In this document: in pieces, positions 37,194 to 45,943 of the stretch | How positions within the stretch are numbered: position 1 is the stretch's first letter | How the letters are laid out: every line of letters starts with the position of its first letter | DNA from: Romanomermis culicivorax | Lineage: Eukaryota > Nematoda > Enoplea > Mermithida > Mermithidae | DNA: 64,000 nt | Assembly: GCA_963922205.1 (NCBI GenBank) | Contig: CAWUHX010000123.1 | Location: 124,001 to 188,000, forward strand | Direction: 5' to 3' | Translations under genes and position numbers: made by a program | Notes under the pieces: generated by a model | Databases searched by the model: none | The model's input: only the letters and a program-made list of their open reading frames with translations | Told to the model about the DNA's origin: nothing

Positions 37194-37993
37194 GGGCCGG
37201 TTTCGTCATAGAGACTTAAGGTCCAGCTGAGCAGCAGTTTAAGCTGTAGCTTAACTCTATATGTTTTACCAGTGCCATTAAGCTGCTGCTTAGCTGTAGC
37301 TCAATTCAGACACACAAAACATATCGGGAAAGTTGAGCTGCAGGTGAGCTGCACCTTAACGAGTATGTTATAACATACAGAGTTAAGCTACAGCTCAGCT
37401 GCAGCTTGTGGACCTTTTTAACAATTTTACCCCCACCGTTTTTTTTTTTGTTTTTCACGCTTTTCCTGTGTAAGAAAGGACAGAAACTGAAGAAAATTAA
37501 GCCTAAGCCTAAGCCTAAGCCTAAGCCTAAGCCTAAGCCTAAGCCTAAGCCTAAGCCTAAGCCTAAGCCTAAGCCTAAGCCAAAGCCTAAGCCTAAGCCT
37601 AAGTCTAAGCCTAAGCCTAAGTCTAAGCCTAAGCCTAAGCCTAAGCCTAAGCCTAAGCCTAAGCCTAAGCCTAAGCAAGCCTAAGCCTAAGCCTAAGCCT
37701 AAGCCTAAGCCTAAGCCTAAGCGAACTGAATGAAAGCAAAAAAATGTTTACAATTACTCTCAGTGTACACAAAGAACAGGAAAAGCGTGAAAACAAAAAA
37801 ACGGTGTGGGTAAAATTGTTAAAAAGACCCCAGCTTGCTCAGCTGCAACTTAACATTCTCGATATGCTTTGCTTGCAGGAGTTAAGCTACAGCTGAGCTG
37901 CAGCTTAACGGCAATGGCATAACATATAGAATTAAGCTACACCTCAAGCTGCAGCTCAGCTGGAGCTTTAACCTCTTTGATGAAACTGGTCCC
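37194..37993. mobile_element. Foldback element with telomeric-repeat core
   Basis: The left arm (37194-about 37490) and right arm (about 37765-37993) are inverted copies rich in CAGCTG/AGCTGCAGCT words. Outer ends are GGGCCGGTTTCGTCA and, inverted, GGGACCAGTTTCATCA. They resemble the termini of the Harbinger element at 3491. The inner arm ends (CACGCTTTTCCTGTG and its complement) flank the telomeric array. A target duplication was not found. GAAGTATGAACCA occurs just outside both sides (37142 and 37995). Confidence 0.7.
37501..37722. repeat. Interstitial telomeric array (GCCTAA)n = (TTAGGC)n
   Basis: About 37 head-to-tail hexamers with a few variants: GCCAAA near 37580, GTCTAA near 37602 and 37620, and an AAGC slip near 37675. 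TTAGGC is the nematode telomere unit. The long Lys-Pro and Leu-Arg frames across it are artefacts of the repeat. Confidence 0.95.
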
Positions 37994-38849
37994 GGAAGTA
38001 TGAACCAGGCTTCTCTTTAGTTCCGACATTATTCGTGAAATTTTTGTTAAATATATAGCAATCGATCCGAAAGTTTCAATGCCTTCGTTGTTTGTGTTTC
38101 TCATTCCTGAAAATGACGACAAAAGCTTTTCACAAGACCGTTAATTTTCAGGTGAATTATATTGCTACAAACTGGAAGTAACAAGTCGATGTGCCCTGAC
38201 ATGGTATCCGAGTGGAAAAATTTGCTTCACTCAGTTTAAAGAATGCCAAAAATCTTCAAGTAGTGCAAACAATAGACACAAAAACTACTTTATCGGAACA
38301 GTGAACCATCACAAGTTGAAACATAGATGATGAATAACATACCCGTATCGTCTGTATCGGATTCAAACTGAATCACAGGATAATGCATAGGGCAGAAATT
38401 GCAGGGTCATTACGTATACCCTACTCATTTTGAAATGACTAATGTAGCGAGATCGTAGTGAAAATTCTATTCAAAATTATGGTAGACTCGTTAATCCTAT
38501 TCCATAAATTTTTTTCATAATGCAGACTCCTTGATGATCATCTTTTTGAATCATTTCAGAACTACTGCCATTGAGTCTGGAATCTTCAGTGATGCAGCGT
38601 TTGCCGAAAACTTCAGCTGCTTCAAGAATCATTTCAAAATGAATGGAGTGTAGTTGCCTAAGACAGTGAATACAAAATTTTCGTGTCATTTTTGTGAACC
38701 ATGTTTTCTTCAAAAGCGGTAAAGGGAATATCTACTAAAGTGATCAACTTGAATTCGTAGATCATACAACTTTGTATCAAATTCTACTCTATTCAACAAT
38801 GTGATGGCTCTGTGAAGGCGAATAGAACGAGTACTCTGTATATATTCAG
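37994..38849. other. Intergenic or intronic; possible further exons not resolved
   Basis: No firm gene was found. An open piece near 38570-38670 (IESGIFSDAAFAENFSCF) follows a TTTCAG and could be an upstream exon of the next gene, but its frame and donor do not fit well. Confidence 0.3.
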
Positions 38850-39551
38850 GGCTACAATCGATGTGGACTATTGACCAGGATGAAGACAACAAAAAATGTG
38901 TAAAATACACGCCGTCATCTGTGTTGACAACTGAACTGCTTTTTGCAGATGAAGCAGTTTGCAATGAGATATACAGTAACAGTAAAGTATAATGTGATCA
39001 CCTGCATGACTTATGGAACGATTTCATAGAGGAGGAAAAGAAGAAACTATCCTTGAGAATGGCCTTGGTGGAATGTTTAGGTCCTGTCTGTGATGATGGT
39101 ACAATTTCCCAAATGCATTACGTCTACAAGGCGGATGTGGGAAAGTGCAAATTGCAGAAGGTGGAATTAGGCCAAAGTCCTAAGTACATGTCGTTTAAGC
39201 ATTGCATGATCGATAAAGAAGGTTTGATATGTTGAATCTATATATTCATTAGGCTCAGTCTCGGCATGAAAAAGTTTAACATTGTCCTTCTATTGTAGCC
39301 AAATATTGCATCAGTCGAGCTGGTCAGAACTGTAAAATTTATGATAGTAGAGTGCCCAGTGCTGAGGCGTGTTTCTTCAATCGCGATGATTGTGATGTAC
39401 ATGCCAGTAAGTTGCTTCTAATGTATCCACAATAACATATTCATTGCTGTGGCATACTGTTGAGAAGACCACCCGTCTATTGATATGTATATTTTTAGAA
39501 TGGTTGAAGACACAAGCTTACCGTGTAGCACAGAGCAAAGATCATCCATGA
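38850..39551 (+). CDS. Cysteine-containing modular protein, 3' part, four exons
   Basis: Four exons fit by splice signals and phase: 38850-38981, 39030-39221, 39299-39406 and 39499-39551, ending TGA. Every junction is phase 1, and the internal exons are multiples of three (132, 192, 108 nt). Acceptors are TATATTCAG, TTTCATAG, TATTGTAG and ATTTTTAG. Donors include GTAAAG and a consensus GTAAGT. The first intron is only 48 bp. The product has Cys pairs spaced as in secreted proteins: CVKYTP with EAVCNEI, ECLGPVCDDGT, GKCKLQ, KHCMID, KYCISRAGQNCKIYD, EACFFNRDDC. It ends AQSKDHP. The 5' end and signal peptide are not found. No family was recognised; the modular phase-1 layout suggests an extracellular protein. 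Confidence 0.6.
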
Positions 39552-39985
39552 AGACATGATAATTTGTGGTTTATGAACTCAACCTTACTGTGTACATTTT
39601 ATTTTTAAATCAAATGATCAGAAAACCTCACGTGAACACTTTGAGTACAAAGCCAGTTTGGTTATTTTTCGAATCTAACATGCTTTTATTATTGAAGAGC
39701 ACTATGTCCAATGGCCCGAAATTGATACGCAAGAAGATATACTGTTTTTCTTCAAATATCATTCATTTTAGGAACAGGATTTAACAAGTTTTGTCCACAC
39801 GGATCTGTACTTGTATGACAAAATTTGGATTACTTTTATATTGCAGTTGTGTGGTTCATTTTTACACAAAATCTTTGCCCGAAGATTTGGAGTATAGGCT
39901 GTATAGACGTGAAAACACCTTGAATCGAAAAACATTCATTTTTAAATGATCGATGAAAATTTGTGAGCCTACTCAACGGGTGAGG
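39552..39985. other. No gene seen downstream of the modular gene
   Basis: AT-rich sequence with AATAAA-like words but no convincing coding sequence. Confidence 0.3.
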
Positions 39986-40312
39986 GAATCCACATGCAGA
40001 TGCAGATGGCAGATATGGTTTGATCCAGATAGCAGATGCGGAATCTGCTTATCCACTGCCTAATCGGTGGATTAAAATGGCAGAATCTGCACTTGGGCGG
40101 ATATTGAGATCTAATCAGTGGATGTACAAAATGACGGAATCCACCCTCTTCAAGTCTAAAAAGTGGATATGCTCGGCGCGGATGGTGGATATTTTTTTCC
40201 AAATTTTTCAGTGGTTTTGCTCCGTCCCAAAGTTTTTTTGGCGGATATTGTACGTCTAAAAGGCGGATTTTAGAAGAAATGGCTGATCCGCATTCGCCAT
40301 CCACCATGTGAC
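39986..40312 (+). repeat. GCGGAT-rich dispersed repeat, copy 1
   Basis: About 330 bp rich in GCGGAT/ATCCAC words. A diverged copy lies in opposite orientation at 56842-57130. Both share GAATCCxCATGCAGATG, CAAGTCTAA, CGTCTAAAAGGC and GATCCGCAT landmarks. Probably a short nonautonomous element. Confidence 0.65.
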
Positions 40313-40370
40313 TACGGTGGAAAAATTTTGGGGATATAGCGGATTAGATCTGGCAGGGTTGAATTTTTAA

Positions 40371-40830
40371 TTTTCCGACAACATTTTGATTTTAAATTAA
40401 TTTTTTCATTAAATTTTAAATTGATTTTCTTATTAAATTTTAAATTAATCTTTTTATTAAATTTCAAATTAATTTTTTATCAAATTTTAAATTAACTTTT
40501 TATTAAATTTTAAATTACTTTTTTTACTAAATTCTGAATTGAATTTCGAATTGAATTTCAAATTAAGTTTAATTAAATTTTAAATTTAAATTTTAAATTA
40601 AAATTTTGAATTAAATCCTAAATTGAAATTTTGAATTAAATTCCAAATTCAAATTTCGAATTAAATTCCAAATTTAAATTTTGAATTAAATTCTAAATTC
40701 AAATTTTGAATTAAATTCCAAAACAGATTCCAAATTAAATTACTGAGATAGTTAAACTATAAATTTAATTTAACTATCAAAAAATTAAAATAAATTAAAA
40801 CTAAACTGTAAATGAAATAATAAATATAAA
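40371..40830. repeat. AT-rich minisatellite
   Basis: About 15 imperfect units of ATTAAATTTTAAATTAATTTTT type (21-30 bp) stand in tandem, drifting to AAATTGAAATTTTGAATT. Confidence 0.7.
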
Positions 40831-41165
40831 AACTACTTACATATGAAAAATGAGCCGCTCAATTAATCCTAGATACAAAAGTATATTATCCAGCATGTTG
40901 GATGATCTTACTCTAAGAGAGAGCTTTCGTTTTCTGCATTTGACTATAATCCCGTCAACAGAAAACCCAAAAAATGATGGCAATATGGACGTTTTCTAAA
41001 TGCATACATGAAAGTCATTATTTTTTCACCAAAAAGAAATGAAGATTTCCATATTACTACTAACATTTTATGTCTTTTTTGTTTGTTTCTTTAATTTAAA
41101 AAACTATAAGAACATACAAAAATCATGAAAAATTGCATATCTGCGGAACTTCTCCACCATTTAGA
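40831..41165. other. No gene; insertion-site flank of element B
   Basis: AT-rich sequence ending in TAGA (41162-41165), the left target duplication of element B. Confidence 0.5.
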
Positions 41166-41758
41166 TGTTATATCTTGTCTTGGTCGGGGCGGAGATGATG
41201 CGGCGGTGCAGGATTGGGATTCCGAGGTTGCGTCCTTAATGTACGTGCGTCCCACGCCCACGTTTACCCGATAACCTAATTACTGGTACTTAAGCCCCGA
41301 CGATTATTAACCCAACAATTAAAGAAAACCTTAGTTTCTTTAATTGTCTCCCTTATTCCTTAGTACCAAGAGACGAAGGAGCTTTTCTACCTATTTATTA
41401 CTACACAATAAAAGTACGGAAAACTTACGTGACAAAAACGCGACGGGCGAGGCGAATAAAAGTAACAATAATAAATCAACTCCCACGCGCGGGCGAGCAA
41501 AGACGAAAAGGCGTGGTGGGAGGCTGCTAATAAGTACTAGTGGTGGCCGGCGGGGCACACAACTAGTAGAGAAAAATAAAATGCGCACAAAATATACATT
41601 GAATGATAAGTGAAGAGAGAGACCAGCGCACGCGTACCGACGTGCGCTACAGTAAGATGGCCACTGGTGGTCCGCGTTGCTCTCTCCACTTGCCACCTGC
41701 GGGCCTGTGACGTATTTTGACAAAACAATGAAAAATCGGCGGAAAACACACTACAACA
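41166..41758 (-). repeat. Element B 3' LTR, 593 bp
   Basis: Identical in length to 56245-56837 and about 98.5% identical by eye. Preceded by target duplication TAGA. Confidence 0.95.
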
Positions 41759-41771
41759 CCCCTCCCCCCTT
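41759..41771 (-). other. Element B polypurine tract
   Basis: On the minus strand AAGGGGGGAGGGG directly precedes the 3' LTR, as expected for the plus-strand primer. Confidence 0.85.
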
Positions 41772-42168
41772 GCAGTAGATCGCCCTAAGCGATCGTCAAG
41801 AAATACCGAAAAGCATGCAAGGGGAAGGGCTCCGCCACTACAGGCCGTCGCCGGGGTTGCCGAAGAATTCTTCGGCGTCACACAGCGGGGCCGGCGGAGT
41901 TGTTGGGGTAGTTTGAGCCGATTTTTTGGGGCAGCGACAATAAGCCCAGCGGCGAAGTGTACGGACAAAACGGGGCAAGTGGGGGCGTGTAGCGGGCCAC
42001 CGGTGGTCAACTTACTGTGTGCTTGCAGCGTCGGCTGCACGTGCGCTGGAAACTAGTACAAAGGTATAAAGCAAAACGAGATTAGAAGTAAAACAACCGG
42101 ATGAAAAATGAGGTTAAGACACACAAAAAACGAAGAAAGAACAATGTTACTGTACAAAAAGCTCTTGT

Positions 42169-43389
42169 TCAATGGTGGCGGTGGTAACGAGTATCGGATG
42201 CGGAGCGGTGATTTTGTGGAGGATCGCGGCGGTTGCGTTCGTTTCGTCGATAACGATCGTTGTGGTAGCCGTGGGGATCGTACGGGTCGTCGTGACCATC
42301 AAAAGGAACGTTACGGGAATAGCGGGATCGACCGTAGTCAGAGGTATCCCGTCGGCGCGACGATGAGGTTGACGTTTGCGGTTGAAGCGGCGAGAGCGGG
42401 TTCACGCCTGGTGCCGGCAACTGAGTGGCAATTAGCGACGGTCTGTCGGACGGCGTCCCTGTTGGCGGCAACGGTCGCAGTGGCAAAAGATTCCACCGGG
42501 CAGAAAAGTCGTGCCGACGCAGCAGGGGCGCGGGGCGATCCGTCTCGCTGTGGTATTGCAAATAAATTCTTCGGATGTCGGCGATTTCAGGCGGCTGTGG
42601 AAACGGTGCGTAGCTCGGGTAAGCCATCCAGCTGTCGATGAGTCCGACAGCGGTGTTGTAGGCTTGGAGCAGGCAAGAAGGATTATCCAGGCCACGGGCT
42701 TCGTATAGAAAAAGGGTCAAGTGGGCGGTGTGAACGGCGTCAACGACGCTGAGCTCCTCGGCCCAAAGACCGGCAACCCATTTCAATATCACCGTGGCGA
42801 CGGCGTGTGAGATCGGGGGTTGTTGTTCTACGTATGTGGGGCGATAGTGGTCGCGGAAATATTGGTAAAGCGCCAGCGAAGCGTTTGTGGCGCGTATGTG
42901 CACGGGCATGATGATGTGAATGCGAAGGCGCCCGAAAAAATTGATCAGCACCATTTCGTGCAGCGTGCGTGGTGAGAAAAATTTGACGGCGAGGTCAATA
43001 TGTGGCGGGTAGCCCGGTGTGACGATCGTAACGCAATGCGGCTGATCGGTGGTTCGGAATCGCGTGTAATTCGGCAAGTGTGTAGCCTCGCTAGGCAACC
43101 GGGGTTTGATGGCTGGTGCAGAACTTGGTGGCAACGGAGCTCCAAGAACCGGTTTAGTGGCGATGATCATTTGCGGCTGTTTGAACGCAGTAACCGGAGC
43201 CGACGTCGGGGCCGTAGGCGGCAGCGATGTGGTGTGGGTTACCGTGGTCGTTATGGCAGTTGTCGGGGCCGTAGGCGGCTGCGACGTTACCGTAGGCGTA
43301 GTCGAGGGTGTTGCGGGCTCCACGTCCATAGGAGGCGGTGGAAGCGGAGCTTTGAATTCATCTTTCGGCGGATTTTTTAGGGCTTCCAT
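42169..43389 (-). CDS. Element B ORF3, C-terminal part (unrecognised domain)
   Basis: This 406-residue frame starts just inside the nested element's edge ([12 protein letters not shown]). In-frame sequence continues a few codons upstream to the 8-bp target duplication. Residues 1-105 are Pro/Thr-rich. A globular domain follows at about 110-300, with aromatic-rich helices such as [13 protein letters not shown] and [15 protein letters not shown]. The tail (about 340-406) is Arg/Ser/Asp/His-rich ([15 protein letters not shown]) and could bind nucleic acid. No family was recognised. The frame agrees with the ORF3 segment on the far side of the nested element once that insertion and one duplication copy are left out. 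This is therefore the C-terminal part of a larger protein. Confidence 0.75.
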   Translation of the reverse strand: MEALKNPPKDEFKAPLPPPPMDVEPATPSTTPTVTSQPPTAPTTAITTTVTHTTSLPPTAPTSAPVTAFKQPQMIIATKPVLGAPLPPSSAPAIKPRLPSEATHLPNYTRFRTTDQPHCVTIVTPGYPPHIDLAVKFFSPRTLHEMVLINFFGRLRIHIIMPVHIRATNASLALYQYFRDHYRPTYVEQQPPISHAVATVILKWVAGLWAEELSVVDAVHTAHLTLFLYEARGLDNPSCLLQAYNTAVGLIDSWMAYPSYAPFPQPPEIADIRRIYLQYHSETDRPAPLLRRHDFSARWNLLPLRPLPPTGTPSDRPSLIATQLPAPGVNPLSPLQPQTSTSSSRRRDTSDYGRSRYSRNVPFDGHDDPYDPHGYHNDRYRRNERNRRDPPQNHRSASDTRYHRHH

Positions 43390-43417
43390 GCGGCGCTGGA
43401 TTTCGGCGTCTCGGTGC

Positions 43418-44904
43418 TAGGGATCGGCCGAGGGCTCGGCCTCGGCCTCGGCCGAGGATTGGTACCCTCGGCCACCCTCGGCCTCGGCCGAGGGTGTCGA
43501 TCAAAAATGGCCGAGGCCGAGGATTATTTGCAACTCTAAAGCAAGTAGGATATTTTTGATGTAAAATGTTTACTGCATCAAAGCACTGTTTTTTTTCCAC
43601 ATTTGCACTATAATGTGGAAAAAAAATCTGGAATGTGGAAAAAATTTTTGAGGTCTTTCCACAAATGTGGAAGAAAAATTTGGGGTTTTCATATTGAAAA
43701 GATGCATTTTGGTGCATTTTAGGAGGTCCAAATACCTAAATTTTCCGGCGCTTCGCGCCGGTTATAACTTTAATAATCATCATTATTCATTAAGTAGCTC
43801 AGGCGCGGCTTTTATCATGTCTACTTTCATTTATCACTTAATCTATAATAGTTTTCATCATCTTAAACGTAGTATCTCATGTTTTAATTGGTTATCTTCA
43901 ACATTTTATCATAATATTTAATGAAGATTCGCATTTTTTCTTTTTGAGAAAGATGAATACACGTCAAGTCTCTAGGATTTATGATGCGATTATTTCTTTG
44001 CTAACGTAAAATCAATTCAAAAGCTTCTTGGAAATATCTTTCGGAAAGTTATACTTTTCTTACTCATATATTTTCGACCAAGTTCATGAGAGTTTACAAA
44101 TAAATTACAGATTTTAAAATTTTTCAAGTAAAATTCTAGAAATTACGACTCTTGAACACTAAATTGGAATCTAATTCTTGAAATAATGTTCGGAAAAATG
44201 ATTTTCCAGCATCCCAGAATGTCAATATACCCAAAAAAATTTCCGGCGCTTTGCGCCGGAAAGTACCATCTTTTTTGGGCTTTCACTTGTCATCATAGAG
44301 GACTTGACCATTGATTTCTTGTGTAATTCAAGTCAATTATGCTCTTGGATAGTTTGCTAGAAAAATTGTTCAACAACGCTTGTAGATTAGGCTTTTAGGT
44401 CGAACATTTCAATTTTTTCTCCAATTTTAATGAATTAACTTCTCTAAATACACTGGAAGGCTTGAAAAAGCTCAAAAACAGTGCGATAAAGCGTCTGTGA
44501 GCATTTTTAAGCCAAAAAACGGATTTCAAGACGAAAAAAAATTTTTTCCACATGTGGAAAAAAAATTTGACCCCTTTCCACATTTGTGGAAAAAAGTTCG
44601 TGGAAAAAAAACAGTGCATCAAAGTGACGGGTTGACTCCATAAATTCTACAAAATTTGCATAGAAGACATCTTTGCGTTAATTTACCTATTTAGTGTTAC
44701 GCTTTTACAATAAATTTTTTACAATAAATTTTTTTATGTTTTGAATTACTTGATGAAGATCATAAAGGCAAGAGTAAAGAAGTCTCTTATTAGTATTACC
44801 AGTGACCAGTGTATTAATATAATATCATGTTTAAAAAATCCTCGGCCTCGGCCTCGGCCTCGGCCGAGGCCGAGGCTTTTTATTTTACCCTCGGCCGATC
44901 CCTA
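43418..44904. mobile_element. hAT-type nonautonomous element nested in element B
   Basis: The ends are TAGGGATCGGCCG and CGGCCGATCCCTA, exact inverted repeats. CTCGGTGC occurs on both sides (43410-43417 and 44905-44912): an 8-bp target duplication, as in hAT elements. Subterminal arrays of CGGCCGAGG/CCTCGGCC follow each end. Further in, CCACATTTGTGG-type words, poly-A/T runs and GCATCAAAG stretches form inverted arms of a few hundred bp. TTCCGGCGCTTCGCGCCGG-type hairpins lie near 43744 and 44240. No transposase frame is present. Confidence 0.9.
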
Positions 44905-45940
44905 CTCGGTGCAATGGGCTAATGTAGTCTGTTAGTTTCGATGGTGAACGGCGGAAACCGTGGCGGTAGTGTTCTTCGTAAAAACCCGTCGTGTGTACCT
45001 TACGGGTTTGTTCACTTTGCGTACGATGCGGCGGTGCGTCATCGCGGCGTTCGTGTTGGCGGCTTTCCCTGCTGGTTGGTGGAGTTTGTTTCGTTTCTTT
45101 ACGATGGCGGTCATCAGGAGAGTGAGACTCGTGGCGTGAACGATGGCTGTCGGGTTTGTGAGCAGGCGGCGGTTTCGTTGCCGACGCTGCTGTTTTGGAA
45201 GAATCGCGCTTGGGTTTCGGCGTTGACGTGGCGTGCGAAGAGCCTTCGGCTTCTTCGCGGGCTCTCTGTTTATCGCGTTGTTCACGGCGTCGAGTGGTGC
45301 GCTCGCTGGGCGTTCGGCCGCGCTCAGCACGCGAGGTGCTGGGTGGCGGCGTACGCCGCGTACTCGGTTCGTCCGTTGTTTTCATTTTGTGAGATTTGCG
45401 GTACGCCGATTCGTCCTGGAGCTGTTGTTTTCGTTTTATTGAATGTTCATACCGGCCGGGTCTTCGGATAGGATTACCATAGCGATCTAGAGCCGGCACG
45501 GACGTGCTGGATGCCTGTGGGGTTTGGACATCCACAGGCGCCGTCGGCGGCACTAGAATCGCTGGTTGCGGCGGTTGCCGAATCGGTTGCGGTTGGGATG
45601 TAGCCGGCGGCGGTAACGGAGCCGGTGGTTGCATGACGGGTTGGGCCATCGCGGGAGCCATTTGAGCTACTTGCGGGGCCGGGGCGATCAACGTCGGTGG
45701 AGGCAACAGGATTTGTTGTATCTGTTCTTTCAACGCTTGGGGGAAATCTTTCCACTGATGTTCGGGAAACAGCATACCGGGCGGCGGTGGCGGAAAATGA
45801 TACGCGGCGAGGGCTGCGGCCAAGGCGTCCCATTGAGTGGCTGAAATAATCTGTTGTGAAAAATGTACGGGAGCACTATACCTGGCTGCGGCAACAGTAG
45901 CAATGATCGGAGGTCCCGGCAAGACTGCCGGCGTCGCCAA
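44885..45940 (-). CDS. Element B ORF3, middle part: Pro-rich and RS-like basic segment
   Basis: About 345 genuine residues (down to about 44913), then a few codons of nested-element sequence before a stop. It lies in the same frame as the exonuclease segment and is separated from it by one TAA (45944-45946). The only start is a TTG, so it is a continuation and not a separate gene. The N-terminal third is Ala/Pro-rich ([24 protein letters not shown]). The C-terminal half is strongly basic with Arg-Ser, Arg-Glu and Lys-rich runs ([32 protein letters not shown]). Such RS-like tracts commonly bind RNA or splicing factors; function here is inferred only from composition. Confidence 0.75.
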   Translation of the reverse strand: MATPAVLPGPPIIATVAAARYSAPVHFSQQIISATQWDALAAALAAYHFPPPPPGMLFPEHQWKDFPQALKEQIQQILLPPPTLIAPAPQVAQMAPAMAQPVMQPPAPLPPPATSQPQPIRQPPQPAILVPPTAPVDVQTPQASSTSVPALDRYGNPIRRPGRYEHSIKRKQQLQDESAYRKSHKMKTTDEPSTRRTPPPSTSRAERGRTPSERTTRRREQRDKQRAREEAEGSSHATSTPKPKRDSSKTAASATKPPPAHKPDSHRSRHESHSPDDRHRKETKQTPPTSRESRQHERRDDAPPHRTQSEQTRKVHTTGFYEEHYRHGFRRSPSKLTDYISPLHRVGIGRG

Positions 45941-45943
45941 GTA

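Noticed and set aside
37406-37684. Long Lys-Pro and Leu-Arg repeat proteins on opposite strands
   Set aside because: They are translations of the TTAGGC telomeric array and not genes.
38477-38964. Minus-strand frames of 78 and 84 residues
   Set aside because: The plus strand here gives phase-consistent exons with good splice sites; the minus frames have no motifs.
41344-41723. Frames inside the LTR copies, repeated at 56470-56882
   Set aside because: They lie wholly in the LTRs, repeat in both copies and show no protein features.
42108-42641. 177-residue and other plus-strand frames within element B
   Set aside because: Shadows of the GC-rich ORF3, pol and gag on the minus strand; no motifs and arginine/glycine-rich composition from the complement.
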